Below, one piece after another: positions 1-13,205 of a stretch of 64,000 bases of DNA. This DNA is from Monosporascus cannonballus (taxonomy: Eukaryota; Ascomycota; Sordariomycetes; Xylariales): positions 1 to 64,000 of the forward strand of contig QJNS01000006.1 in NCBI GenBank assembly GCA_004154925.1, written 5' to 3'. Both the position numbers and the translations under genes were made by a program. Positions within the stretch are counted from its first letter, which is position 1, and each line of letters opens with the position of its first letter. The notes beneath the pieces were generated by a model. The model had not been told where the DNA came from. It searched no databases and saw nothing but the letters and a program-made list of their open reading frames with translations.

Positions 1-95
<95 letters not shown>

Positions 96-100
96 TAAAT
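1..100. repeat. TAA/ATA trinucleotide microsatellite
   Basis: A perfect TAA repeat of about 30 units fills positions 1-90, followed by a few imperfect units to about 100. It is cut by the window edge, so the full length is unknown. It could be a plain microsatellite or the 3' tail of a LINE-type element lying to the left; nothing inside the window decides between these. Confidence 0.95.
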
Positions 101-3100
101 CTATAAAACAATTAAACCGTACGCTATTACGTTTAATTGAGCTTTCCTTTATAATATTACCTAATATCCAATAGAATGAAAATATGGCTTTAGTTATTAA
201 GGGAGATATATTGACTGCATAAAGCGCGGAAAGATTTAAAAAAAATAATAACGAATTTTCAATATCTATTCCGGAAGTTCGGAATAAAATAAACGCTAAA
301 TAAATAATTCGGATAATAAATAATCCCGTTAGAATAATTTACGTACATATCTTATTTGAATTTTATTTTTAGATTTCAGCATATATTAAATTTTCATTTT
401 TAACCTATTCATTTTCCGCTTTTATAATACTGATTATATATGGTCGCGTTTACAAACATAATTTGTAACATAATTAAAGTATTGGTCGAACTTGATAATA
501 TAAAATGTTACGGCCTTTTATCAACCCTTTGAGCCAGATTACGATCGACGAAAAAAAATTATAAATCGGGCTTTATCGAAAAAGTCGTCGAAATAACAAG
601 GTAAATACGAAAATTAAATAATACCTCATATAATAAATATAAAAACGAAGACGAAAATAAAGGCGAATATAAAATTAAAAAATAACTTAACGTCGAAAAT
701 AAAAACGAATTGCGAAAGGAAATAACGGGAAATCAAGAAACAAATTTAATTACAGCTGAGGGAAAGATTTTAACAAATCGAATAATAACAAATTACGTAA
801 CAAATACGTTAAAGAAAAAGTAAAATCTCTAAGCTAAATAAGGTTTAATTTACCATTCCAAAATAACGCATAAAAACATTCAAATTATTTTTACGATTTG
901 GCATTTTAGTATATTATATTTACAAAACGGAGAATATCGAAATATTTAAAACGTAATTTATGCAACGACCGTAATTTTTTTTAAAAAGCTGCTTTTGATA
1001 ACGGTATAAATAAAGCACTTTTTTTAAAAGAAAATTCGGTTTTAATTAAAAGTTTTAATATTAGCAAAACGGATTTATAACGCGATTTTGAAGATAAATT
1101 AATCAATAATAATTCATTAATTTTGTTATTAAACCAGGATATATCCGAAATCGAATCAAAAATTATAGTATTACTTTATACAAAACTTATATAAATAATA
1201 GAATATACGAAAAAATATATAAACTAGATATAAAAAAAGTTAAGCTATTATAGTTTTTATTATAAGTAAAATTTCTTAATATGCGTTATTTATCGTATTA
1301 ATTATCGTATTAATTATGATTTAATAATATCCGTTTAACGTTGTCGAAATTTTAACTTAAAATAATCGCTATATAATTAAAATATAGGCCAATATATATT
1401 TATTTTTTAATATTCTCCAAAATTCGCATTTTATTAAATAGGCCCGGTATATATACCTTATTTCTAATTTTTCAAATTCTCGCATGTTTAAGGATAAATA
1501 CGAAAAATACATAAATAAGGTTGTAGGATCGGATTTGCAAGATTTTCCTTCCGAATTTCACCTTTCGATAATTATCAACGTTTAGATTTCTGCTGGCCTA
1601 ACATAAACTTTCCAAAATATATATATTTACTCTATCGACAAAAACTAGATATTTAAGTACGCTCTGATTAATATTTACTTATATAAAAACAAAAAAGAAA
1701 TTCGAATATTCGAATATTATACAAAATATTTAAAAAATACGGACTTATATAAGAGTTAAAGTTATAATAACGGATAGCAAAAAAGTTTTGATATAAAGGA
1801 TCTTAAAAATATATGAAAAGATAAGCAAAAATAAAAATAAATAAAACAGATTAATTATTTTTTATTATTTTACCAACTTTTTATAAAATATTTGTAAACG
1901 TTTTTTAACAACTTAAAAATTATAAATAACATAAATATAAAAGATTAGGTAAGCCTAAACATAAAAACGGACGAAGAAAATAGGTAAAATTAGGTAAATT
2001 AAGCTCTATACGGCTAATCGTATCCTAATAAAAATATGTCAATTTTTGTTATTTTGCTAATAACGTCGTATTAATTTTCATATTAATCTTTACATTAATC
2101 CTTTAATTAATTTAATTTAAATAATTCGCAATATATCTTAATCTTAATATTGAATACAAATCACGGTTTAGGTACGTATAAACTATTTTTTTAAAAAAGG
2201 TATTTTAAATATTTAAAAATCATTATAAGTTATTCGCAATATAAGTATTCGTTAGAACTCTGTAATATATATTTATCCGGTTCGTTAATTAAGACCTGTA
2301 ATCAAGAATTATATACGTTACGAAAAAATAACTAGGTTCGAAATTACGGAAATTACCTAGAATATTATCGATTACTTAATCGATATTTGTAAGCTATTTT
2401 TTTATTGATAAACCTTTTTAGGGTTTCGAAAAATCCGAATTAAAATTATATATTTATAGAGTGTAAAATTATTTAAAATATATTTTCGCAAATACGAAAT
2501 TTATAAAATCGAAATTGCACTGGTGTACTGTAATTTAACCTTGAAGGATTGCTTTAAACTATTTAAGATTACTTTAAGTTCTATTAGGTTTATATTAATA
2601 AAACCTTTAAACATAATAAGTATTATTTTAGTTGTGTTCTATTTTTCTGTTTTTTATTAGATTCGAAACTAAAATTCTATTTCAGTAAATAGAAAATACT
2701 TTTCAGTTAATTATTTATAAACGACTTTTTTCGCAATAAAACAATTCGTTATTGTAAAGATACTTACAAGTTTTTTACAAAAAATATGAAAATAATATAG
2801 CGAAATTATTTTGCCGATTACGTATTAATCGAAATTTATCAGAAATTATAACCGAAAATACCAGGATTTCTCAAAAGGTATTTATTTTTTTGTATTATCT
2901 TATTTGTTTTTCGGCAATGTCTTTATTAGTATTTAATAACGTATTTTTTCGAATTTATTAAATCCCGATAACGATTAGTCTTAAGAATAAATTTTTAATT
3001 ATTCTCTGAAAATATATAAGTTATATAAACTTTCAAAATAAAATTTAATACATTAATTAGTCTATAAATTTACTTTTTAACTAAAATGTTTTTATATTTT

Positions 3101-5480
3101 GACATGAAATGGAATTTCTTCCTAGCTTATCCGTATTCGATCGTAATTATTTCTGTATTTAGATTATTGCTGTATTAATATAACCAACGTAAAATTGGGT
3201 CAAGTTAATTTATTTATATTTCGAATTAACTTTTTTATTATATTCTATTCACCAAATACACCAAAGATTTGTAATCTAACAGTTAGTACAATTATATCGA
3301 AATTGACGAACTTACTTAAATTGTGGAATATCTGTAAAAAAAGATCAAAAAAAGTTTAATACGAGATTTTCGACAAAGTAAGAATTGAAAATTATTTATT
3401 TTATTTCCATTATTAACAACCTTAATCATTCGTAATCCGTTTTTTAAACGATTATATTTTAAATCTTTAACGAAATAACGCCAAATACAATTAGTTTTTT
3501 ATTAAGGCAGCAAGTTTACAATAAGACTGTCGTATAACAAGAAATTGGCCTATTAACGCCTTTAATTAATTCGGAGGATAAAAGGCAGACGAAACCTGAA
3601 AACGTTATAATTAAGTTGGTAAAGGTACGGAAAAGAAAGATTTACGAAAATCCTAAAAGATTACGGCACTCCGTTCGGAAACGTATGTTAATAAAAAATA
3701 AGTATATTACTAATTAATATATATATTACTAAATAAAATAAGCAATTTAATGTAAATGTTTATAATATATTTCAATGTATAACTTTTATTAACTAATATA
3801 TTATTTCTAAAATACTTTTTGCATAATTGATTTTATGAAGTTTTCCTTACATTATATTATTAAACGTATTTTAAATTTGGGTGTTTAAATTTTCAAATAT
3901 TATGTATTATATATTTATTATTATACGTATATATAAATCTTGTGTATTTATAATAATAATATTTGAAAGAATTAGGTTCTAAGTAGGTTATTTAAGATAT
4001 CGTAATATTATCACTTTGTTCTGCTGATATTATATATAATATATTACAAATTTTTGCGCTGTTATATTTTGGTATAATTATATTTCTTTCGTTAAATCTA
4101 CTTAATTAATTTCGATTTTGTTGTTATTTTTTAAATATGATAAATACTGTTTTCGTCATAACGTATATAAAAATTCGGAAGTGAATATTTGTATCAATAA
4201 ACATGTTAATGCATATATTAATTGATATAATAATTTTAATTTAAAACCGCAGGTAATTTCGTAAACAAAAATGTTAAAGGCAAATATTTATCCAAAGGCA
4301 AAAGTACGGCTAAAGGCAAAGGTAAAGCTAAGTCGATAATTAAAAACAACCCTTACGAATATAACCAGTATAATTAAAAGGCCTAGATAATAAAAACCCG
4401 GTACTAGGTACTTTAGGTCTTATTAATTAATTTTTTTAGTTACTCTTTTTATTAAATCGTTATATTTCGAAACATTAGTAAATATTAAAAAGATTTTGAC
4501 TTTTTAATATTAAAGGTTTCATTTTAGCATTTTATGTACGAAATTACCTAATATTTACCTAGCAAACAGGATTTCCGATTTCAAAGGTTAAGTATTAAAA
4601 ATTTACAAAAAATTATTAAACTTATTTTTATTAAACTTTTAATTGATATATTGATATTAATGATATTCGTATTAATCTACGCATAAATTGTAACTAATTT
4701 GCAGTTCCTATTATATTTATAATACATAGGTGATTTTAAGAATAAAAAATATAAATTTTAGTTATTATTTAATAAAACTAATAAAATTAATTAATCTGCT
4801 AAGCTTTTCTAGATATAGCAGCTTTACTTCCGGGCTTTATATATCCGTAAAAACCGCAAGAATTCGTATATAACGAAAACAAAAATAAAAAGCTTTGTAA
4901 ATCCTAATTTAAGAAAAATAATTAAAAAAGCAAAATAATTAAAAACTCCAAAACGTATATTATTACACGAATAAAACATTTCCGTTATTTCGGAACGATC
5001 CATTAAAATTAATTAAATTAATTATTAAATTAACAGCCCAATAAAACTCATTGTTTCCTTTTTGCTAATATTAATAATATTAATTGCAAATTATTTAGGT
5101 TTTAAAAAAACTAATTCGGAAAGAAATTAATATATTAATTAATACGGTCGTATTTTTATTATCAATGATTAAATTACCGTATCATAATTAAACCTTTTAA
5201 AAAGTTATTAATATATAAATTAATATTCCAATATATTAGAGCTAATTTTATAAAAATAATAATTTAATTTTAATATAATAATTAAATATTTTAATGTAAA
5301 ATTAATATTTAATAAACGTTTTATTAAAATATGAATTTAAATAACGTAAATCTTTTATTTTCGTAAGGTATGATTTATATTATATTTATATAATAAATCC
5401 TTAATTTTTAAAATCTATATCTATAAATAATTAATTATTTTGTACTTTAAGCACTTATAGCTATTTAATCCGTAAGTAAT
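101..5480. other. AT-rich RIP-type relic, no recognisable gene
   Basis: This 5.4-kb stretch is extremely AT-rich, with abundant TpA, retained CpG and scarce CpA. No open frame longer than about 60 codons stands out and I find none of the Gypsy LTR or pol signatures seen later. A lysine-rich run can be read in one plus frame near 4255-4375, but its neighbours are full of stops. Because a hAT-like terminus closes this stretch on the right at 5588, the region may be a decayed hAT transposon, but I could not recognise a transposase. Confidence 0.6.
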
Positions 5481-5514
5481 TTCATTTTATTTACGTACCC
5501 CTATTAACTGCCTA

Positions 5515-5588
5515 CGTAAATTTTTACCCACCTACGCATACCTGTGGTAAGAAATTTTAGCGTGGGTCGGGGGGTAGTGCAAACCCTA
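5515..5588. mobile_element. hAT-like transposon terminus
   Basis: The segment contains subterminal motifs of the CGTGGGT / ACCCACG type and ends in GTAGTGCAAACCCTA at 5588. The same terminal pattern (TTGCAAACCCTA) closes another element at 63363, and repeats of this kind are typical of fungal hAT termini. The element body should lie to the left. The next 8 bases are CTCTAGAG, the candidate TSD, but I did not find the matching left terminus, so the assignment rests on the terminus alone. Confidence 0.4.
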
Positions 5589-6240
5589 CTCTAGAGAGTT
5601 CTAAGGGATGGGGAACCGGTACATGTGCCGAGGCGTGCGAGCAAAGTCATTTCAGGGATTTATTTCTGGCGTCTAGCACCCCCGGGTCACTTTCATACTG
5701 TATATACATATCCCTGCTAGTCTTGTTCTAGCAGTCCCTGGGCTCGGCTCATCCCTAGATTTGAGACATCCCTCGGCTGAATGGTATCCTTGCATCAGAT
5801 TTGACATCAGCTGGCTTATTCTCCGTAAATGATCTACATGGCTTTTCTACTCTGGTTCTAGGGGTAAATAACTTACCAGTAGTATATCCACGGGGTGCTC
5901 TTGGTGGCTGATTCAGCCGCTTAGCGCCACAACGCGGCTAAATCACGTCCGTGCCCTTAGCAACCTCTAATATCCACCCTTATCCACAGTGACCCTAACC
6001 TGAAGCAATTCCGGGCCCTCTGGAAGTGCTATTAAAGGGGTTATTATTTCTATTATTATGACGGCTGGTTACTGTCACAGTCCTGATAAACTACAGTAGC
6101 GAGGCTTTTACTGTGAGTAGCTATACAGCAGGCTGTATAAGGCCCATTAAGAATGCTAGCTGCCGACTGGTTATTTATATCTTTTTTATAAAACATAATA
6201 GCGTAATAGCACAATGGGGCTAGGCCTCGCCGTAACAAAG
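5589..6240. other. GC-normal island of unknown nature
   Basis: About 650 bp of balanced composition with frequent CpA and TpG, so not RIP-mutated, between two very AT-rich relics. I see no convincing coding frame. A minus-strand frame of 92 codons (6056-6334) overlaps the right edge but runs into AT-rich sequence and resembles nothing I know. Around 6073 it contains TGTCACAGTCCT, identical to the start of the short insertion at 38588, and about 160 bp later GCCGTAACA at 6237, so a short LTR-like element may be embedded. No TSD is visible. It could be unique host sequence surviving between repeats. Confidence 0.5.
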
Positions 6241-6648
6241 GCCTAAATCCGGGCTTCAGCCCGTTATATTGCTTACAGATAATTAAGATAGCTTTCAACT
6301 CATTACTAATATAAAATGATAAATATTCTTCCAATTAATTATTATCTTTTAGATAATTTTTTTTATAAATTTTGAATACTTTTATAAATGTAATAATTAT
6401 CGAACGAAAGATTGGCAATTTAACTAGGGTTATTCTATACCGTGTTATATATCTTTATAAATCTAAATAATAATATGCTAATAACCTTCGTTACGCAATT
6501 TCATATCAAAAAACGCCAAATCCGGAAGTTCGTAATAATGCTTTACGAATACTTGGTCGGCCACATAGTAAAATTTTATAACCACGTTCGTTTATTAAAG
6601 CATCTTTCGATATTTCTTCTACTTATTGTTCGTATTATAAGGTTCCCT
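6241..6648. other. Left host flank of nested element M1
   Basis: AT-rich sequence without a supported gene. It is the DNA into which M1 inserted; the other half should start at 42936. A 72-codon plus-strand frame at 6442-6660 runs into the LTR of M1 and is not supported as a gene. Confidence 0.5.
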
Positions 6649-7088
6649 TGTAACGGTTAGGCGGTTTAACTAACTATTAAACCTTAGTCGTACGGGTTTA
6701 TGTTGGCAGAAGTATTATGGGATTTTGAACAATAAATACAGTAACGTATTACGTTTTTTAATACTAAGGGTACCGAAGTTATATCGTAAACGATTAATAT
6801 TAATAAGTGTTATAAGCTGAAATTTATATATTATGGAGATAATGAACGTATATATCCCATATCCACTTACTGGCTTATTATTAATAAGTTGATAATTCGG
6901 CTTACTGGCTTACTACTAGTAAGTTAGTAATCCGGTTTATTAGTTTACTAACAGTAAGTTGGTGATCCGGCTTACTGGCTTACCACCAGTGAATTGGTAA
7001 TCCATTACGTAATTTGACTTACTGTCTTTTTTTGGCTTATCTTTATCGGAGACCGTTTCTGGAGGCCGTAGCCTGTTAGGTCGTAATA
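6649..7088 (-). repeat. M1 3' LTR
   Basis: This 440-bp LTR begins TGTAACGGTTAGG on the plus strand and ends GTCGTAATA (originally ...ACA). It has four copies of a roughly 37-bp U3 subrepeat (cores CTTACTGGCTTAC and CCAGTAAGTTGG) between about 6865 and 7010. The 5' LTR has only two copies, which accounts for the length difference of 74 bp. Confidence 0.88.
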
Positions 7089-7172
7089 CCATTTCCCTTT
7101 TTCCAAAATCTTGCCTCAAGATTCTTTTTTCTTTAATAAATGTTTTACTTTTTCCTTATTATAACTTTTCGT

Positions 7173-7666
7173 ATTTTTAAGTTTCGTTTCCGTAAAATTA
7201 TTTAACAGATTACCCTAATTAATTTAATTAAGTTAAAAAATTTTGTCGTTATATTTTGCTTTTTTTGTTTTTCTTAAGATCTTAATTATCGAATAATAGA
7301 AAAGGTATTACAGTATAAAGATTACGCACGTAAAACGCAGTTTTATAATAAAAATAAAGTTCCTATATTTATGATTAATCGATATGTCGCCTAGGTTTGT
7401 CGATTAAAGGAAAAAAAATTTGGTAGCGGAAAAGGCCTGAGCCGAATTTTTGGTGCGATTTTTCTTGTATACGGTAATAGCGTTAATATCATTAATTTAA
7501 AGGTACTAAATTGGTTATCCGGGCCATTTAGTTCTTAAACGAATTTAACGGCCTTCTTTATTTGGAGTCAAAATTTATAATTAAGATATAGGCTTCGAGT
7601 AAGGTGGACGTTATTAATTAAAATGCAGTAAACCAAAGGCCTTCTTTTTTAAATATTATAAATTAA
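7173..7666 (+). pseudogene. M1 antisense ORF relic (convergent with pol)
   Basis: This plus-strand frame lies between the M1 3' LTR and the chromodomain, so it is antisense to M1 gag-pol. I do not recognise the protein family. The end is the clearest part: residues VDVIN, a TAA where Trp is expected, then NAVNQ, stopping at 7664-7666. The same tail is read in M3 (MDVIN-stop-NTVNQ) and M4 (IDVINWNMVNQ). The start near 7173 is inferred by alignment to the MSKRR-like start of M3. Stops and probably an indel make it non-functional. The stop lies about 30 bp from the pol end, tail to tail. Confidence 0.5.
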
Positions 7667-8941
7667 AATGCTATTATTTCGAGTGGTTTCGTCGTTATTA
7701 AGAAAGGTTCTTTAGCAGGCGTTAAGCGCCAATAAGATTTTTAACGGGTTCCTATATATTTTCGAAATCCGGATACTTTTTTTATTTAATTAAATATTAG
7801 GTAAATCCGGTTTAGTTCCGTATATCGAAAATTTCTTTTTCTTTATATACCTATTCATTTTTTATTTTCATATCGTTTTATACCTTATATATTTTAATTG
7901 TATTTGTTATTAATTCGAATAAAAACGGAAAAGAATTAAATTTAATTTAATTTTAGGTGACAACTTTAATTAATAATTATTCTTTAAAATTTTCCTAGCG
8001 ATTTTGTAGAACCCGATATATTTGAAATCGAGGTTTTTATTAGATCTTTTTATTTATCTATTTTTGGTAACGGGAACCATTATTTCTATATTTCGAAAGT
8101 TAATTTTTGTAACCTTTTTTAATTATAATATTTACTTATTTAAATTTATACGAATTCCTGTTTTATCTTTCATTTTTAATACAATTATCGTAACTATCAC
8201 GATATAAATATTACTTTATCAATCATTAAATTATACTTACTCACTTTTTTATATATTTGTAAAATGATACCAAAAGTTAAGTTAATAAGTATTATTTTTA
8301 TATTTTCGTTATAATTAATATTTAAATTAACTAAATATTAAATAATTTTTAACCTGAGTATTTGGTTCTTAATTATTGTAATACCGGATATAAACTTTTG
8401 AAATTTATTTCGTCTAATTTATTTATTTATTTATGTAAAATTTAGAAACGGTAAATAATTTATAATTTAAGCCAATTTATATTATATGGCATTCTTAACA
8501 CCTGGATATAAATATTGATCCTTGATTTAAGATATTTTTTATTAATAATATATATATATATTAAAACTATATTAAAAGAAAAAATATATCATTTGTTCGG
8601 CATTTATATTTTTGTAATATGATAAAAAATAAGAAAAGTTCGTAAATAGGTTTATAATTACGAAAGCACTATAATAATACAGTTTTGCAATAAAATATTT
8701 TAATTTAAAAAGTTTACTAATAACGTTAAATATAATTTAATATTATAATCGCTTTAGAATTAATAATAGTTATCATTTTCTATATGGCTTATATTATCGA
8801 ACTCTTATCTTAACGTAAATATTATACTATTAAACTGTTTCTTAAATTTTAATTTTAAATTTTTTAAAGATATATATATATATCAAAAGAGTTTTAACAT
8901 TTTATAAATCTTTAGATATTTATATAATTTAATATTCGCAT

Positions 8942-9302
8942 TATAATAGCTAAGCGGTTCCATAGAATTTTGAATTTTAATCTTACGAGTTTATATTAAT
9001 AGAAATATAATGCGAATGTAAGTAATAAATATAATAATATATTACGTTTCGTAATACTAAAGGCGTTTTTTTGAGTAACCAATTAGTAATGCAAATAATT
9101 GATAGTAACGAATATTATAGGCTATTATTATTTAAATTATGAAATTAATAAACATATTATATTTGATTTTGCTAACCCTATCGAATCTGGCTTTATGGGG
9201 TTTACGATAAATCCTGTAAAGCTTTACGTAATTCGACTTATATAGCTTATTTATTTTTTGTTACGATCGTTTTCTAAAACCGTAACCCGTTAGGTCATAA
9301 TA
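8942..9302 (-). repeat. Solo LTR in M1, C-type U3
   Basis: A 361-bp LTR with its U3 on the right (GGCTTTATGGGGTTTACG, the C-type U3 also carried by M2). It is flanked by CGCAT at 8937-8941 and CGTAT at 9303-9307, a TSD that differs by one C-to-T change. Uninterrupted copies such as M4 show an ATTCGTATATTT context at this place, which confirms insertion and loss of the internal part by LTR recombination. Confidence 0.85.
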
Positions 9303-11920
9303 CGTATATAATTTATATTAAATATTTGTAATTTGGTTTTAAATTTTATATTTTATCTATTTTTTAGTTTTTTGAAAAACCGTTATTTTATTGCTGGAAT
9401 TTTTAACATATATTACTAGGTATTGCCCGATTTATCGCAATTTGTTAAAAGCATAAATATCTTTTTATAGTAATATTAAAAATTATATATCTAATTTTAA
9501 CAAATATTTGTTTTCGAAATTTAGTAATTTGCTTAAAATATCGACTTTATCTTTTTTAAATTCTTTTTACATATAGTAATAAAATCGAAGTTCGCTAATT
9601 TTTTTTACGTAACGGAATCATTATTTTATCAGTTTTCTAATCGTAATAAATCAGGTAAAATTTTAATAATCCATATAAACTTTAATTTAGTACAACTTTT
9701 ATTTTAGAGAATATTTAAATTCTTGGAAGATTATAATAATAGCTATAGATTCGTTATTTTCGAATATCGTAATTAAATTCGGCTTTTTTTAATTTGTATA
9801 AGAAAATATAATAAAATACAATTTGCCTTAATTATTTCGTTATTTAATTATTATACCTAATACCCTATATAAAATATCGGGTTTTAATTTAACAAAACGT
9901 ATTAAATCGTATAAAATTAATATTAATTCGTTAATAATTTTATTCTTAATCTTTTAAAACGTGTTTTTTATTTTACACGTTTGTTTAAAATTTCCTTTCG
10001 TAGCATTAATTAAGAGTATAATTATTTTACCGAAGTTTCGAATAAGCTTTATGTAATAATTACCGCAATTAAAAAATATTTATATTTTTTTAACGGAGAT
10101 TAACGTTTATTATTCTGTAACTGGAACAATTTTTTTTACATTTATCTTAATATATTCTTAACTAAAAATATATTCTAGAAATTGAACTCTTTATACCTAA
10201 AACCTTTTTTTTGTTATATTAATAAACAGCTATAAGTCTTAGAAAACTTAAAAAGCTTTATAAAAATATATTACATATGTTTCTTTCGTTTTTTACAAAA
10301 TAGAAATATTATCGCAATAATAAAAATCAAAGGTATTAAGATATTTTTATAATACATAATTAATTGTTGGTTTAAAAATTATTAATACATTCGTAAATTC
10401 CATTAATATAACTAAATATTTAAATAATCCGTATTTCTTTTTTAAAATTATTTTCAATTTATATATGTTTTAATTTTAATAAGTATATATTTATCTTTAA
10501 AGTCGAATATAATAAGTTATTAAACGCTATAAAATTGGTTTTTTATTTTTGTAATCAATAATAATAATACTCGATTGTTAATAATAATGTAATTCAGCTA
10601 TCGATAATTGATTATAAATTAGAATTTTTCGAATTTTTTATTATTAAAAACATTAAATATCCTACAGATAATTTCGAAAATTAAATTTGTCCCTTTTATA
10701 ACCGATTTGTTAGGTACTTTTTAAAAGCGCATGATTTTTTTCCGCTAAAAATATAAACAAGGTAAAACTTCGTCGAAAATCCTTTGTATTGCTTATGTTA
10801 TAATTCTACTTGTTATGTTGCAATAATTTTATATTAAACTCTTTTTTATAAAGTTGGTTATATCGATAATAGTATAATAACATATTAATTAAATTTCTGA
10901 GTTTTGTTATTATTACTTTAAACTATTACTTAATTATTTTAATTTTGTCTTAATAACAATAATACGTCGTATTTTTTAATACTTCCTTTTTTCTAATAGT
11001 TTATCTTTTTAAATAGTAAGTGTTTTATCGTACTTTTATATTTATATTCGTCGTTATATTTAATGGAATATTAAGAACTTAAGCTTTTCTTTTTCATCTA
11101 TTAATAAGGTATAAGATAAACCTTATTTAGTTAATTCCTTTATTAATTAAAATCTCGTATTCATATATTAATAATAAACCAAAAAGTATATGCTATTCTG
11201 TAAATAAAATAATATCGAAAATAATTATTTAATATTATCATTAAATCAAATTTCGAAATATTTAATTTCGCATATAATTTTTCCGTTATTTTAAGCGAAT
11301 TCTTAACTTTGAGTATTCGTAATTATATAAGGTTTTAATATATATTTCCATAATAATCTAAATTTATTAATTATATCCGGTATAATATAACTTCCGCTTA
11401 AAATTTCGTAGTTTATTATTGCAGTATATTAATACGTTTTAATTCGTATATTCAAAATAATAACGTTATTAACGGTAGTTATCGTTGCGTTTAAAAATCT
11501 TTTTGAGAATTCTTTTTAATTTCTGTAGGTTGCGTTATGTTACGGCCTTTTTATAAATTACTTTTTTAATTCTTTTTCGAATTTATCGAGCTTTATTGAT
11601 ATTTCTATATATAGTGCGTCAAGTTGCTGTATTTACCATTATTACCAGCGCATTACTTTTTTGAATTAAATTTATTATATTTAATTTTATTAGAATTCCT
11701 TTTTTATAAGGTGAATTATATTTTTATAATTTCGAACCTACTTTATTTTATATAATATTACATATGGTTTTAAAGGTCTCTTATAAATTAAAGTATTTTG
11801 TCTTTAAAAACTTTTTTTTGTTAAAATATATATTAAACATTAATGAAATATAAAAGATTTTAATAATCTTTTAGTAATATTTTGTATTATATGCTAAATT
11901 AACTTTTTTCCCGTTTAGTA

Positions 11921-11948
11921 CACTAATGGATCAATTGGATCCGTGCGC
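11921..11948 (+). repeat. Left TIR of Tc1-type element
   Basis: A 28-bp inverted repeat beginning CACTAATGGATC next to the TA target duplicate; its partner is at 13206-13233. Confidence 0.93.
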
Positions 11949-12028
11949 TCGGACATCTCCACCTCCCAATTCCGACATATATTGACACCCCTTATGCCTT
12001 CCAAATCCAGTAACTTAACAACCACAAC

Positions 12029-13117
12029 ATGGATTTGGATAAGGCTGCTTCCGTTTTCGTCGCCGACCGTCGCCCTAACGAGGAATTCAGTCCGGAAGCC
12101 CGGGCCTTCATGATTGGGGCCGTGGCTGCGGGTACAACCCAGACCCGAATGGCCGCGGCTATAAGGACAAAACGTTAGCGAGTCGGGGAACAACTTTAAC
12201 GCTTTATCACATACAAAACGGTCCATAACCTGCTACGGGGATACCGTCAGCAGGTAATTCGAGGTCGCCTAGCTTTATATTTCCATTAATTAAGCCGTCG
12301 TTACCTTAGGGATACGTATTACAATTTCCAAAGGAAAACGGGTACTAATATTAGCCGGTTAACGATAAAACGTTTTTTCCGTACATTCGCTTTAAGGAAA
12401 TGGCGCGCGGCGAAAAAGGTTAACCTTATGGCCAATAACGTACGTAAGCGTTTAAGGTTTATTAACGAAACCTTTAAACGGCATAATAAAAAGTACTTTT
12501 TTTTAATCTTATCGTTTAACGAATATTCCGTATAAAACGTATTCGGATATCCAAGTTAATAAGTATTTCGTTTATCGTCGGAACGTTATAGGCAGAATTT
12601 GGTAAATCCGGAGGTTTACGGGAAAACTGCCTTTTCCATTATGGTCTGGGGGATGATATGGTAACGTAACGGGGAAGGCGGTCTTTTTCTTATCGTCCTT
12701 TACGAAGGAAATCCGGATTCGCCCGGCGGTGGAATAATTTTTCGGCATTATATCGAAGTTTTTAAACGAGGTTTTTTTCCTTTTTACGAAGTTGGTAATC
12801 CCTTTATTCAAAATAACGTTTTAATATATAAAATTACTGCCGTTAAAGAATTTTTCGAAAAATATAAAATTTAGGTATTCGAATGGCCGCTATATTCGCC
12901 CGATTTAAACTTAATCAAATACTTTTAGCGCGCTTTAAAAAATAGAATTTACGAAATCGAATCCGAATTCGGATATTTACTTAATAACGAAAAAAACCGT
13001 TATCGCGCGTTCGAAATAATTAAAATTGCGTAGTTATAGTTAGATCCCGGCCTTGTAATAAAGCTTATTAAGTTATTCCCTAATAAATTAAGAGTTGTTC
13101 GTTACATTCGAAAATGA
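12029..13117 (+). pseudogene. Tc1-type transposase, dead by point mutations only
   Basis: A single frame of 362 codons runs from the ATG at 12029 to TGA at 13115-13117 with no frameshift, close to the usual length of Tc1-type transposases. About eleven internal stops interrupt it (first TAG at 12176-12178, TAA at 12197-12199 and 12287-12289). Family hallmarks remain: IMVWGMIW, then a first catalytic motif read as SFNEY (Asn codon 12518-12520), a second read as IQNNV (Asn codon 12812-12814), and WPLYSPDLNLI followed by Lys at 12917-12919. In the family these three positions are Asp, Asp and Glu; the last two are separated by exactly 34 residues here, the DD34E spacing. All three changes are G-to-A. 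The N-terminal part should be the helix-turn-helix DNA-binding region. It is little mutated up to about 12170. Confidence 0.93.
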
Positions 13118-13205
13118 TATATATAGTTTTTTAATTAGATGCGTTTTGATAAAGATATGTATTATTGAAGTTATAGGGTTAATATGGGGGGGTGGATTGA
13201 TGGGT

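Noticed and set aside
1..5588. Gypsy or LINE coding relic in the left 5.5 kb
   Set aside because: None of the LTR, RT, integrase or chromodomain signatures found elsewhere could be read in any frame; left as unidentified.
6056..6334. 92-codon minus-strand frame in the GC island
   Set aside because: It starts in AT-rich sequence outside the island, has no recognisable motif and no ortholog I know; kept only as a remark.
6865..7010. CRISPR-like array of 37-bp repeats in the LTR
   Set aside because: Units are contiguous without spacers, occur inside an LTR U3, and the genome is eukaryotic.
12572..12811. Minus-strand frames at 11915-12226 and 12572-12811
   Set aside because: Both lie antisense to the recognisable Tc1 transposase frame, and the first runs into the TIR.
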